Position numbers and translations under genes: made by a program. Below, one piece after another: positions 1-11,319 of a DNA stretch of 64,000 nt. This stretch comes from Macrothele yani. Taxonomy: Eukaryota > Arthropoda > Arachnida > Araneae > Macrothelidae. A model generated the notes under the pieces. It ran no database searches. It was not told the DNA's origin and saw only the letters and a program-made list of their open reading frames with translations. The stretch is from contig CM076991.1 in NCBI GenBank assembly GCA_039090855.1, positions 100,142,021 to 100,206,020 on the forward strand, in the 5' to 3' direction. Position 1 is the stretch's first letter; every line of letters begins with the position of its first letter.

Positions 1-539
1 AAGAATGTTCCACCTTTCAAACAACTAGAAAGTAAAGAATTCTTCCCGGAGGAGAAAAGAAAAAAAAACATAAATAAGGCTGAAGCCATTGGCTCTAAAT
101 TGGCATATTAACATCCAGGCAGCATTCAAAATGAATTTCATCTGCAATATTATTAATATTTAATTGTTTTCAGAATTTCTGAGGGTCATCCATCATAAGT
201 TTTCACCTCCACTTCATCAATGTCAACCCCTTAGAAGACTTTTTGCTCAATTTTGAAGGACTGGAACCAGCATTCTGAAAAGAATGAAGCGGAGATATTT
301 CAGAGCTATCCATCATTTTCTGTCCTAATTGATGTCTACGCACCCCCGTGGCTAACACTTTTCACTCTCTCTTTCATGTTTTCCAAAGTCTCTGTCATTG
401 CTAGCCGTTCTCTTAATTAAAAATAAAATATTTCTTCATTTTTTGCTCGTACTTTACTTGAGCGGACATCACTCCATAGTTTACAGGGTGCGCCATGCCC
501 TTCATTTAACAGAGGGCGTTCCTAATACTTGAGGGATCG

Positions 540-574
<35 letters not shown>

Positions 575-1184
575 TTTTTTTTTTTTCGAGGGGGGATCTT
601 CGAAAAGAGGGAGGAGATTTTCACTTCATTTGTTCCTGATTAAGCTTCCTCTACCTATCTCGATATCCATCACCAGACTAATTGCCTTATTTTCTTCACT
701 CAGGGAGAAATTCACTTCGGTACCAGGTATATCTAGGAGACCGTGAAAAAATAATATAATTTTCTTTGTGTGTGTGTGTGTGTGTTGTGAAAGTTAAAAA
801 AATGACAGCTCTCTTCATTAATTGCGCAACATAATTTAAATGTTTTCTCAGATAATAATATTAAACTATGGCAAAAAAATTATACCTATACTTTGACTTT
901 AAAAATTGTGAAAAATAATTCGGGCCCCTCTGAAGCAAATAAAAATAACTCTGATACTTTAAAAAATTAGAATATATACTTCGTATGTTTATTTAACGTT
1001 TGATTAACAAACTGTTTTAAGGGATTACGATTTGAAAATAGTAAAAAATATTTTTTATTACTTTCGAAATATTCGAATATCTGTCAGCCACTTTTTTCTA
1101 TCATACTATTCTTGATTTGCTTAAAAGTTTTGTATTCCGTAAAAATAAAAACAAAAACAAATATCATTTCCTTCTTTCAAAATA
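1..1184. other. Gene-less AT-rich flank
   Basis: No coding region, RNA gene or recognisable transposon was found here. It contains a (TC)n plus poly-T tract at about 541-586 and a short (TG)n run at about 768-785. The rest is AT-rich unique-looking sequence. Confidence 0.6.
541..586. repeat. (TC)n microsatellite followed by poly-T
   Basis: About twelve CT dinucleotides run directly into about 22 consecutive T. It may be the A-rich tail of a decayed retroelement on the minus strand, but no body is recognisable beside it. Confidence 0.9.
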
Positions 1185-1186
1185 TA

Positions 1187-2350
1187 CAAGGGTTGGATAG
1201 AATAATGTCAACACCTAAGAAAACAAGGTTTTATGTACCTAGTAGTAGGGTGTGGGAACACCTTTGGCTTTCAAAACCACCTGAAAGGGACGCATACAAA
1301 TCCTGGATGGTGGTTCGTGAGATGTTACACCATTCTTCAGGCGGAAACTTCTCCTGGTCACTGAGAGGTGCAGGAAGAGGACAACCAGATCTTACTCTTT
1401 TTTTCTACACAGACCACAGTGGCTCGATGACGTTTAAGTCTGGTGACTCGGGAGGCCAAGGAAGGTGTGAAAGTTGGTCCTCATGTTCCTCAAAACATGA
1501 TTCGACATTCCGATCTCTGTGAATTGTGGCGTTATCATCTTGATAGATGACACCCCCAACAGGGAACAATACCTGAGCCATTGGATGGACTTGGTTGGCC
1601 AAAAGTGTTTCACACGCCTTGCCACTCATCCGTCCTTTCAAGGTGATCAGGGGACCTGCTGAAAACCATGATATGACCTCCCAGAGCATGGCAGAACCAC
1701 CACCATGCTGCACTGTTGGGAGCAGACGGTCTGGGTTGTACGATTCTACGGGGTTCTCAACATGCAAACACGTACTGCGGTGGTGAACAGCGGGAATGTA
1801 GATTCATCCGTCCACAGTACACTCTTCCATGCATCGGTAGTCCATGTTGTATACTCCTGGCACCACTGTCGTTGTAATTGTGTTTTCACCAGGGTCATCA
1901 AAGGTTTTGTAATAGCAGCTCTGCCATGAAAATCTTGTTTATGCAGTTTTCTGCTCACTGTTTTCGTTGATACTGGGGTCTAGAGATGCAGATTGAACTT
2001 CGCACCAATTTTCGGCGCCGTGGTTTTCTTATTAAGGGTAACAATCCTCTTTAATGCTCTCTTGTCTCTATCAATCAAGATTATTTTTCGGCCACTCTTG
2101 TGTTCCGCAGACGACGTGTTACCACGAACAGGGTATGCTGTCATGACAATGGACACAGTACCTCTCCATAACCCCACTATCCTGGCGACTGTTGTCACGG
2201 AGGTACCAACTAGCCGGTCACCAACAATTAGCCCTCTTTCAAAGACCGTTACGTCGCTCATTTCGTCGTCACCCTGAAAGAAATTTTGCAACAAGACACT
2301 TTAAATGCACTTAAACAGGACGTTGAGGTTCCAAGGAAAGCTATTACAAA
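1187..2350 (-). mobile_element. Tc1-like DNA transposon, decayed
   Basis: A TA dinucleotide at 1185-1186 precedes a Tc1-type terminus (CAAGGGTTGGATAGAATAAT). This is the outer end beyond the transposase C-terminus. The matching inverted repeat at the other end was not found, so the right boundary is approximate. The interior holds a complete but broken transposase gene on the minus strand. Confidence 0.75.
1239..2261 (-). pseudogene. Tc1-family transposase, broken
   Basis: This would be a cut-and-paste transposase of about 340 residues, the usual Tc1 length. The N-terminal helix-turn-helix part starts MSDVTVFERG. It is followed by the first catalytic Asp in WTDES, the second in YQDDNA, and the terminal SPDLNVIEPLW block with the catalytic Glu. 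The C-terminus ends in KGVPTPYY. At least two frame changes separate the three readable pieces (1980-2294, 1746-1958, 1405-1767), so it is not functional. I count 36 residues between the second Asp and the Glu, against 34 in classic Tc1. Confidence 0.8.
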
Positions 2351-2640
2351 AAAAAAGTGGTGGATACCTTTGTGTATGGCGACGTACGCAGCTGATTTAA
2401 AACTCTCGTCTCTGAGCGTGGTGTTCGCATTTTTCTGGCCAGCCTCTGAATGTCATTCTGGTTTCATTACTACATATTATCGATCTACACGCAAACATGC
2501 AATTAAGCTGTTCTCTGAGAATCAGAGGTTTGCAGTTCAAAAAGCCTCATCGGTCAGATTAAAGTATAAAATTGATAGAACTAGATATATATATATATTG
2601 TTTATGTATCAAACGTTTCCATTTGCAGCGATATCGGCAC

Positions 2641-2858
2641 ACAACCCGAGTAATCATCTCAACACTTAGTAATCATCTTAGTAATCATCTGTAACTATCT
2701 CAGTAATCATTTTAGTAATCATCTGTAACTATCTCAGTAATCATCAATAACTATCTCAGTAATCATCAGTAATAGTAAGATAAGTACTCATAAGATGATT
2801 AAATAAGGTAAGTACTCATAAGATGATTAAGGTAAGTACTCAGATAAGTAAGATAAGT
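2641..2858. repeat. AGTAATCAT / AGATAAGTACT minisatellite, left block
   Basis: Degenerate short tandem units, chiefly AGTAATCATCT and GATAAGTACTCATAA, fill this stretch. The same array resumes at 3477 after TRIM copy A, so the element inserted into the array. Confidence 0.85.
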
Positions 2859-3476
2859 TATAACGAAGTAAATTTCTCCGTCATTTTTGTCCACGGTGGG
2901 GCTCGAACCCGGGTCCCCCTCATTCCGGAATAAGTCGCTCTACCAATTGAGCTACGCGGACTTTCGTTATCGCTGCTATATGCCTTTATGTCGTGTGCGT
3001 TCTGCTGGGCAGGCACATCCCATCCCCTCCCCGAAAGAGGGCCGGGGCATGGCCTACGGGTCAGCCGTGACTATGAATCGTCGCAGACAGCCATCCGCTG
3101 TAGAACGTGCACTTGAAAACTACCAGTCAATCTAGTGTGTGGAATGCAACGTCACACTCATATATTTTTCGAAGCTCTGGAGAAGGGATTCTCTGATTTT
3201 TCCTATCTCGCGGTGTGGAAAGCACATGAAACCATTGCGAGATCTTGAACGACCGGATCATCCGGGAAGTTCGGGCGCCAATATAGCGAAGTATCCGGGA
3301 AGTTCGGGCGCCATTATAACGGGTCATCCGGGAAGTTCGGGCGCCATTATAAAGCGTTCGAACCCGGGTCCCCGCATTCCGGAATAAGTCACTCTACCAA
3401 TTGAGCTACGCGGTTGTTCGTTATCGCTGCTATCTGCCTTCATGTCGTGTGCGTCCTGCTGGGCAGGCACGTCACA
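2859..3476 (-). mobile_element. TRIM retroelement copy A with tRNA-like LTRs
   Basis: This is a short non-coding LTR element read on the minus strand (TGTGACG to CGTTATA). It has LTRs at 3348-3476 (5', internally deleted) and 2859-3017 (3'). The primer binding site is at 3335-3346 (TGGCGCCCGAAC on the minus strand), one base inside the 5' LTR. A purine tract at 3018-3032 abuts the 3' LTR. The flanks show AAGT at 2855-2858 and 3477-3480, a 4-bp target duplication. There is no gag or pol, so it would need an autonomous partner. The 33-bp segment carrying the LTR edge and primer site is present three times (primer motifs at 3269, 3302 and 3335). Confidence 0.85.
2889..2961 (-). other. tRNA-like cloverleaf in the 3' LTR of TRIM copy A
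   Basis: On the minus strand this stretch has an A box (TAGCTCAATTGG) and a B box (GGTTCGAGCCC) at tRNA spacing, giving an internal RNA polymerase III type promoter. It is not annotated as a functional tRNA gene, because it lies in an LTR and the anticodon loop is irregular. Confidence 0.7.
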
Positions 3477-4015
3477 AAGTAATCAGTATCATCAGTTATC
3501 GTCAGCAATCGATAATTATTACTGAGGGTTATCAGTAATCGGTAATCATCAGCAATCATTTTAGTAATCATCTCCGTCATCATCTTAGTAATCTTCAGTA
3601 ATCAGTAAGATAAGCACTCAGATGAGTAAGTATTCATAAGATAAATAAGATAAGTACTCAGATAAGTCTTCAGTACTGATCAGCAATCAGTATCATCAGT
3701 AATTAGAAATTATTACTGATGATTATGATGATCAGTAATCATAAGTAATCACTGGTAATGAGTAAGTTAAGTACTGAGATAAGTAAGGTAAGTACTCATA
3801 AGATAAGTACTCAGATAAGTAAGGTAAGTACTTATAAGATAAGTACTCATATTAGTAATCAGTATCGTCAGTAATTATTACTCCAGTAACCAGTAAAAAT
3901 CAGTAAATATTTTAGTAATCAATCCGTAATCATCTTTGTAATCATCTCAGCATTTAATAATCATCATAGCATTCTCTTAGTAATCATCGAAGCATTCTCT
4001 TAGTAATCATCTTAG
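3477..4015. repeat. AGTAATCAT / AGATAAGTACT minisatellite, right block
   Basis: This continues the degenerate array found before TRIM copy A, with many AGTAATCAT and GATAAGTACT units. It overlaps the C-terminal end of the unknown ORF at 3984-4538. Confidence 0.85.
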
Positions 4016-4538
4016 CACTCATTCTTTCAAAGCACGCAGACCACGTACGAATATTTGTCTCCAATCTAACAACATTTTGCTTCACATCACACATCTGCAA
4101 AACATCTTTCTTCATTTGGTCGGAATGTGTCTTGTGTCCTTCAGGCCTTTCTGCAAGTGAGTTATTATTTCCTTTAAATGATTTCCATTCGATTACAATA
4201 GGAGAACATTTTCGTCTTTTCGTAATGCAGAAATTTCTAATGTGAAAAACAGTTTTCGAAGAACTTTCACCCTTTAAGCGGCTGATACACCTCAACCAAA
4301 TGGTACCCAAAGTTTTCTGCACTCCCCATACATAAATATTCACATAACGGCCACGTTTTACAAAAAAGCTCTGGCAAAACAAATCTTTTCTTCCTCTCAT
4401 CTCAGAAGTATCAACGATAAACCCATCACCGTGATAAGCGCTCTCTTTTGGCCTTTTATTCTCCACTCCATAACCATGATAGGGATGAGCTAGTTCCCCT
4501 ACACGGCCACTGGGTAGAGAGATAACTGACTCAAACAT
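3984..4538 (-). CDS. Unrecognised ORF, 184 codons
   Basis: This is an uninterrupted minus-strand reading frame, long for this AT-rich window. The protein starts MFESVISLPSGRVGELAHPY. It shows no signal peptide, membrane segment or motif I know. The last codons run into the AGTAATCAT minisatellite (ending KMITKRMLR), so the 3' part is probably not ancestral coding sequence. No neighbouring exon or splice signal was convincing. It could be a chance ORF, a fragment of an unknown transposon or a host exon. Confidence that it is a gene is low. Confidence 0.15.
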   Translation of the reverse strand: MFESVISLPSGRVGELAHPYHGYGVENKRPKESAYHGDGFIVDTSEMRGRKDLFCQSFFVKRGRYVNIYVWGVQKTLGTIWLRCISRLKGESSSKTVFHIRNFCITKRRKCSPIVIEWKSFKGNNNSLAERPEGHKTHSDQMKKDVLQMCDVKQNVVRLETNIRTWSACFERMSAKMITKRMLR

Positions 4539-4539
4539 T

Positions 4540-5384
4540 GCTCTCCTTTCTTAGGTTCGTCGCCATTGCTGTAGTCCTTTTAGCAGGTAGTAGGTTCGAA
4601 AGTATTAGTGTCAATCCTCCTCCTCTAAATAACCGCTTTGAATACCAAAACTTAACCCTTTAACCAGTTGGTGATTCAACTCGGGGTTAGGAAAATGGTC
4701 TGAAATATGCTCGAACGAATATATTCGCTGTCCAAGATGGTCGATGGCGTCTGGAGGGTGTGAACCTACGCATCATAAACAGTTGCAATCCCTTTAGCTT
4801 TGGTATTGAAATAGGTCGCTTACGGGAATGGTTGATACTAGCCTTTTATGATAAATTACCTGCTGAAAACGCTACAACAGTGGCGTAGTGCCTTAAGAAG
4901 GAGAGTGACGTTTGAGTAACTTATTTCTACAAAGAGGCATGAGGATGAGCCCTTCCCCACCATGTCTTGGATCATGGAGCAGATAATAAAACACTAGAAG
5001 GGAGCGATTGTCACTTAAGACTGTTTTATAGTGGCTGATGCTAAGACGAGAGGGGGAAAGTAAACGATATACTGTAGCTTTCGTAAAACACGAGCGCTAT
5101 GTGATCATTTCTGTTTAGGAAATACAGAAAAATTTGGGCACCATTTGGCTCCGGTACATGGGCTACTTAAAGGATTAAGAGGAAAGCAACGGTTTCTGAT
5201 GTAAAAGTTCACACACTCTAGCCGCGTACCATCCACTTCTTAGCGAATATGTTCATTTGAGCTGAAAGTTTCTTAACCCCGTTTTAATTTGTTGCAGCCG
5301 GTTAAAGAGTTAAAATGCTTTACTGGTTTATTACTCACTGTTACTACAAAGCAAGTGGACTAAAAGTTGATTTGGCCGTAGTGA
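4540..5384. other. No recognisable feature
   Basis: Unique-looking sequence with no supported coding region or repeat family. Confidence 0.5.
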
Positions 5385-5580
5385 AGGCTCAATAGTATGA
5401 GGCTCTGGCTTCTGACCATTCGAGTGAGTCAAAGTTCGAGTCCCGATTAGGCATAGGGGTTTGTGTTTGTCTGATGGCTCTTGCCCTGTCAATTTCCTGG
5501 AACCAGTGATCCGAAATTAATCACGGGTAACCAATTGTAGCCCTAACAGTTAGTTGCTTACGTTGGTCATTAAACAACAA
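5385..5580 (+). mobile_element. Old diverged copy of the tRNA-Leu/Ser-type SINE
   Basis: It has the same order of blocks as the younger SINE at 24590: a tRNA-like head (GTTCGAGTCCCGATTAGGCA), the TTGTGTTTGTC block, TGGAACCAGTGA, and a tail like GGTCATTAAACAACAAA. It is strongly diverged, so it is an old insertion. Confidence 0.7.
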
Positions 5581-7010
5581 AATGTTACAAAAAAACTTGA
5601 TTTGAAATTATTATGCTGCTGATAGGGAAACGAATGAATGAAAGTTTCAAATTCTTTCTCTTCAGCTGGTTTAATCCAAGACGGTCAGCAATTGGAACAA
5701 GCGTTCACCTTTACCTTTCTGTCCAGTCTCTTTTTGAATTTCTTAATATTCTCCACTGATTTATGCCACCATTTTATGTTGGTCTTCCTATCTCGTACTT
5801 CTCGGAACCTCCATCTGCACTGCGTTTCGAATTGGCTATTCGTCCTTTCTTCTCCAAACATATCCACCACATCTTAAACAACTCCCTATAATTTTTTAAT
5901 GGGTTTTCTAGTTCCAAGCTGTTTCATCATGTTTTTATTTCTTCTGTGTTTTTCCTTGATCTCACTTTCATCAACCTACCCATTTTCACTTCTGTTCTTT
6001 CCAATTGTTCTTCCAAGCTCTTTCTTATGTTTACATTTATTCTATGTTTTTCTTTGATACCCCTTTCATCCATCTGAACATTCTCTTTCATGTTCTTTCC
6101 TGGATATCCGTTTCATACATCTTCTGTCCTTTCCAATTGTTCTTCGAGCTCTTTCCTCATTTCTGTTTTTTTCTTGATCTCTGTTTCATCAACCTAAGCA
6201 TTCTCATTTCTGTTCTTTTTCCAGCTGTTTTTTCCAGCTCTTTCCTTACGTTTTCATTTATTCCGTGTTTTTTCTTAAATATCCCCTTTTTTTCGTTAGA
6301 CATCCATTAAATCATTCACATTTGTTTTCTTTCCTAGTGTTCTAATTTCAAGCGCATTCATTTTATCCTTATTTCTTCTACGTTCTTTTCGCTGCGTTCA
6401 TATTTCTCCCACGTCCTTTCCTGGATATATATTTCATCCACCTAAGCATCCTCATTTCTGTTCTTTCCAATTGTTCTTCCAAGCTCTTTCTTATGTTTAC
6501 ATTTATTCTATGTTGTTCTTTGATATCCCTTTTATCCATCTAAACATTCTCTTTCATGTTCTTTCCACAAGTGATCTTCTTCCAAGCTCTTTCCTTGCGT
6601 CCATATTTCTTCTACGTTCTTTCCTGGATATCCGTTTCATACATCTTCTGTTCTTTCCAATTGTTCTTCGAGCTCTTTCCTCATTTCTGTGTCTTTCCTT
6701 GATCTCTGTTTCATCCACCTAAACATTCTCATTTCTGTTCTTTTTCCAGCTGTTTTTTCAAGCTCTTTGCTTACGTTTTCATTTATTCCGTGCTTTTTCT
6801 TTGATATCTCCTTTTTTTCGTTAGACATCCATTAAAACATTCTCATTTGTTTTCTTTCCAAGTGTTCTTACTTCAAGCGCATTCATTTTGTGTTTATTTC
6901 TTCTACGTTCTTTTGCTACGTCTATACTTCTCCCACGTTCTTTCCTGGAAATCCATTTCATCCACCTAAGCATCCTCATATCTGTTCTTTCCAATTGTTC
7001 TTTCAAGCTC

Positions 7011-7171
7011 TGTGACGTACCTGCCAGCAGGACGCACACGACATAAAGGCAGATAGCAGTCAGAACGAACGTCCGCGTAACTCAATTTGCAGAGCTACTT
7101 ATTCCGGAATGAGTGGACCCAGGTTCGAGTCCCGGCGTGGACCAAAATAACGGAGAAATTTACTTCGTTAT
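7011..7171 (+). mobile_element. Solo LTR of the tRNA-bearing TRIM family
   Basis: A single 161-bp LTR (TGTGACG to CGTTATA) interrupts a unit of the pyrimidine-rich array. GCTC occurs on both sides (7007-7010 and 7172-7176 region). Removing the insert and one GCTC restores the array unit, so the boundaries are firm. Solo LTRs normally arise by recombination between the two LTRs of a full element. It lies on the opposite strand to TRIM copies A, B and C. Confidence 0.85.
7071..7142 (+). other. tRNA-like cloverleaf inside the solo LTR
   Basis: This 72-nt segment folds as a tRNA. The acceptor stem GTCCGCG/CGTGGAC pairs over 7 bp with one G-T wobble. The family consensus has a perfect D stem (GCTC/GAGC) and T stem (CCGGG/CCCGG). 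The B box GGTTCGAGTCC is intact, while the A box here has two changes. The anticodon loop is TCCGGA, one base short of a normal seven-base loop. It is probably a tRNA-derived promoter rather than a decoding tRNA. Confidence 0.7.
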
Positions 7172-8119
7172 AGCTCTTTCTTATGTTTACATTTATTCTA
7201 TGTTTTTCTTTGGTATCCCTTTCATCCATCTGAACATTCTCTTTTAAGTTCTTTCCCTAAGTGATCTTCTTCCAAGCTCTTTCCTTGTGTCCATATTTCT
7301 TCTACGTTCTTTCCTGCATATCCGTTTCATACATCTTTTGTTCTTTCCAATTGTTCTTCGAGCTCTTTCCTCATTTCTGTGTTTTTCCTTGATCTCTGTT
7401 TCATCTACATAAGGATTCTCATTTCTGTTCTTTTTCCAGCTGTTTTTTCAAACTCTTTGCTTACGCTTTCATTTATTCCGTGCTTTGTCTTAGATATCTC
7501 CTTTTTTTCGTTAGACATCCATTAAAACATTCTCATTTGTTTTCTTTCCAAGTGTTCTAATTTCAAGCACATTCATTTTATCCTTATTTCTTCTGCGTTC
7601 TTTCGCTACGTCCATATTCTCCCACGTCCTTTCCTGGATATTCATTTCATCCACCTAAACATCCTCATTTCTGTTCTTTCTAATTGTTCTTCGACGCTCT
7701 TTCCTTATGTTTTCATTCATTCTATGTTTTTTCTTAGATATCCCCTTCATACATAAGAACATTAGCATTTGTTTCCTTTCCAAGTGTTCTTCTTTGAAGC
7801 GCTTTCCTTTTGGCCTTATTTCTTCTATGTTCTTTATTTCTCATTATATTTGTTACATCCTTTCTTGGATATTTATTTCATTCACCTGAACATTCTCATT
7901 TCTGTTCCTTCTAATTGTTCTTCGAAGCTCTTTCCTTTTGCCCTTATTTCTCCTACATTCTTTCCTTGACATTCGTTTCCTGCATCAGCAGCTCTTTCCT
8001 CATTTCCTTATTTATTCCATATTCATTCGTTGATATTTCTTTCATCGACATAAGTATCCTTATTTCTGTTCTTTCTATTTCTTCTTTTTTCCTGGTAGCC
8101 AAAGCTGCTGATCCGTGAA

Positions 8120-9500
8120 GAATATAAGATCTTACATCTGTTCCATGTATTTTTAATTTTACCTTCTAGGCCCCTATCTTTTCCCAAATTACCACAGCCA
8201 TCGCTTTCTAGTTGTTCTTTCCTCTTCTTACACATTCCGTTTGTGCCTTCTTGCAGCTGCCATCCTTTTGTAAAGTTGAACACAAACTCTTCTGCCTCTA
8301 TTCGTTGTTTACTGTACCTTATATATCATGTAGCACCAGCTATTTGTGTTCACCTTTTGAACTGATCGTCATGTATGTTTTGGACGCATTTTACTCTAGA
8401 CCATGTGACGTACACCTCTAATTAAACCTTCAATTTCAGTTTCTGTGTTCTTATGTAAATCTGATTTCTTCTCCTTGAACATTCTTCTGACTTAATGCCA
8501 CAGATTTTCTATCGACGAATTTGAAGGTGGCAACGGATGACAGCGGATCAGAGAGCAAGCTACGTAGTAAGAGTGTGGATATAAGAGCACAGCGCGCAAT
8601 GTTTCGAAAGCACTATTTCGCATAATGTGAGATTAAGCCCTTTTGAGGAAGCTATTGTAAAGCACTGCTTCTTTCAGTGTTCTAAAGCACTGTTTATTAC
8701 GCTGTTCTTAGGCAATGTTTCTACGCACTGAGTAAACTAATTCTCGAATAAATAAAAGGCGAGAGAGGGTTTTGTAAGCTCAAGTTTGTCCAGAGCAGAG
8801 AGGATTGTTATAATTGAATACGGATTGAGCTACGTAGTTTTGTGATTTTCATTCGAAGCCAACTACACACACCCAATGAAATCGGATTAAAACATAAGCC
8901 AAATGATTAATTTCTGATTCTTGAACCTTTTTCTGAAATGTATCATGCGTTGAGTTTAGTTCTTTTCCGCTGCGACGAAAAGTCAAATGTCAGAGCTCAA
9001 CAAAAATCGAATTCAATACGCTTTTAAGTCGACAAGGTAAGCTGTAAGCATGAAGTTAAGGTAAATTTAGATGCATTGCGGTAAAGTTAACGTAAAGACA
9101 AGCTCTAAACTTCAGTGGGTTGCAGTGAACCTAAACTTAAAGTAAAAGCAACAAACTAACTCAGTTTTAATTAAAGCATTATAAACATCTTCTTCAAGAG
9201 TACCACTCTGTTAAATTTTAGGACTCTTCAGCTGACTCCGATGTAATCACTTATTCACTTGCAAACAAACTACTGTTCTATTAATCAAGAAGAGCTAATA
9301 GCGTAGTAAATCCGTATATTTACTGGTGTAATTCGCATAGATATTACCCTAGATTTCACCTGAGAGGCATTTTTTAAAGCAATGGTAGACATAAAATGCA
9401 GGGAATTAGAGCACGTAAGAAACAAAGATGATTTTTTGAAAACAAGACGGATGACATCAAGAGCAGTATAACGTGAATTTTCATCACGCAATCTATCTGC
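8120..9500. other. No recognisable feature
   Basis: AT-rich sequence without a supported gene or a known repeat. Short open frames here have no family signature. Confidence 0.5.
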
Positions 9501-9502
9501 TG

Positions 9503-9782
9503 CTATGTGTTTCTATCTTTTAATAACGCATGCCAAACCCTTGGCAGTTCAGTAGAAACTATATCATTGCACGCTGGTTTGCTGGAAAGGATTTCGACTG
9601 TTTCCCTGATAGTAGTCTCTTTGAAGTTCGTGTAAGGAGCAATTCTTCTAATATTATTCCACATAAGAGCGGCGGAGCAATGCATGACTTCTCTGACGAA
9701 CGCCGTATTCTGCATGTCTTGGTTGACACTTCGCATGTGTTCTTTACATCTAGTATCTAAAGATCGCTTTTTCATACCGATA
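9503..9782 (-). pseudogene. GIY-YIG nuclease fragment, Penelope-like element (copy 1)
   Basis: The minus-strand protein keeps the second half of a GIY-YIG endonuclease: YIGMKKRSLDTR, then EHM, then ALMWNNIRRIAPY and LPRVWHALL. Penelope-like retroelements carry such a nuclease after the reverse transcriptase. The fragment is cut at its YIG motif by the Tc1-like element starting at 9783. Removing that element and one TA lets the frame read CCIGMKKRS. No reverse transcriptase was found next to it. A close relative lies at 43933-44266. The family assignment rests on motif recognition only. Confidence 0.5.
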
Positions 9783-9943
9783 TACACTCATCTTCAAAAA
9801 AAAAATAGTTGCACTCAGAAGGATGTGGCGGGTTGCAATGCTATTCGGGAGGAAGGTAAAGTTTACCAGGAACAATAAATTATTGAACATTGAAACTGAT
9901 ATGGGCAAAATTTATTGAGCTACACGCCAATAAGCAGTGTCTC

Positions 9944-10979
9944 TTAGTATGGTGTTGGGCCACCATGTTTTCTCACACAACATGCCAGACGTCTCGGCAT
10001 GGAGCTGTACAGGTTCCTAATGGTGTCCTGCGATAAGCCATCCCTTGCAGCTTGAACCTTCTCACGCAGTTTCTGCAGATCGTGTGGTAAGGGTGGAGTA
10101 TGGATATCGCATCCAATAGAATCCTGTATATTTTCAATCGGCGATAGGTCTGGCGACGCGGCTGGCAATGGCAGAGTGTCAGTGACCTTGAAGGCAAGCT
10201 CTCGAGACAGCAGCAGTATTCGGAGGAGCGTTGTCCTGTTGGAAAATCGCACCGGAGTGAGCATTCAGAAAAGGTAGGGCCACTGGTTGCAGAACATCAT
10301 TAACGTAACGTCGGGCTGTCAAAATGCTTGTAATGAACACCAAAGGTGATCTGTAATCGTAGGCAATTGCACCCCACACCATGACGCCATGCCTTCTGGA
10401 CGTGTGACGCTCGACAACAAACCGTTCATGTTGGCGCTGAGCACGGTGCCTCCACAACTGGATTCGGTGGTCGTCTCCTCCAAGACAATAGCGGGACTTG
10501 TCACTGATGATCACCCGCTGCCATTCTGAGTGGCTCTATGATAGTCTGGTACGACGCCATTGCGGACTTTGGCGACAATGCAATGGTGTTAAGCGCAGTC
10601 GTTCTAATGGTCTGCGTGCGAGTAGTGTTACGTCGTGCAGCCGTCTGCCAATGGTAATGGCACTAATCGGACGATGCATGGAAGGTACCACTTCTCGCTG
10701 AATATCCGCAATCGTTGTTGTTGGATCACTCCGCGTATGTCGGACAAACCGTCGGTCCTCTCTCTCCGTGGTTCGTCCAGGTCTCCCAGATCCTTCCTGT
10801 CGCTACTACGTGCCTTGTTCTATCCACTACCACCAATAGCGTGCTATGGTGATATTCGCACTACCGGTATGGCGCGCAATACTGCGATAAGACTATCCCG
10901 CTTCACGGAGTCCGACGATGCGGCCTCTTTGGAACTCCTCCAACTGCTCGAATTGCTTCCGAAATTTTCTCCGAGGCAT
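9944..10979 (-). pseudogene. Tc1-family transposase, broken
   Basis: The frame begins MPRRKFRKQFEQLEEFQRGR (a helix-turn-helix start, Met at 10977-10979) and ends HGGPTPY at 9944. The second Asp lies in FQQDNAPPN, and the Glu block reads SPDLSPIENI. The piece read from 10514 shows SDKSRY, where family members have SDESR, so the motif is altered. Frameshifts lie near 10190 and upstream of 10514. Confidence 0.8.
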
Positions 10980-11247
10980 GCTTCACTTACAAAGGTTGCA
11001 ACCAACACAACAACACGAGTCAGAATGGCAAGCACGCGAAACGGGACGACCTTATATAGCCTGTCAGACACAGCGCTGCGACCCATTTTTGCTTGCGTCA
11101 TATTCGCAGCCGAGTGTGATACTTGAATCATTTGCATGTCTCACGATGTCAAACCTACCCACCAATTTTCATTCCTGTCGGTCGCTTCATTCTGGGTGCA
11201 ACTATTTTTTTGACGATTATAACGAAGTGAATTTCTCCGTCATTTTT

Positions 11248-11319
11248 ATCCGCGCCGGGGTTCGAACCCGGGTCCACTCATTCCGGAATAAGTTGCTCTA
11301 CCAATTAAGCTACGCGGAC
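11248..11319 (-). other. tRNA-like cloverleaf in the 3' LTR of TRIM copy B
   Basis: The minus strand has the A box TAGCTTAATTGG and B box GGTTCGAACCC at tRNA spacing, bounded by GTCCGCG and CGCGGAT. One mismatch is introduced in the acceptor stem. Confidence 0.65.

Larger units (their letters stand above)
5880..8100. repeat. Pyrimidine-rich tandem array with about 465-525 bp higher-order unit
   Basis: Blocks such as CCAATTGTTCTTCCAAGCTC recur at about 6001, 6466 and 6991, the last split by the solo LTR. Shorter related sub-units (TTTCTGTTCTTTCCAATTG, CATCCACCTAAACATTCTC) repeat inside. On the minus strand the units read as repeated charged peptides such as RTEMRMLRWMK and KELEEQLERTE, with many stops. 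No complete gene is supported. Confidence 0.8.

Noticed and set aside
2889..2961. tRNA gene call for the TRIM-associated cloverleaves
   Set aside because: The units sit inside LTRs, recur in both LTRs and the solo LTR, and have an irregular anticodon loop. They are kept as tRNA-like promoter units.
7011..7171. Ordinary tRNA-derived SINE
   Set aside because: The tRNA-like part is in the middle, there is no A tail, and paired copies elsewhere flank a primer site and purine tract, so an LTR explanation fits better.
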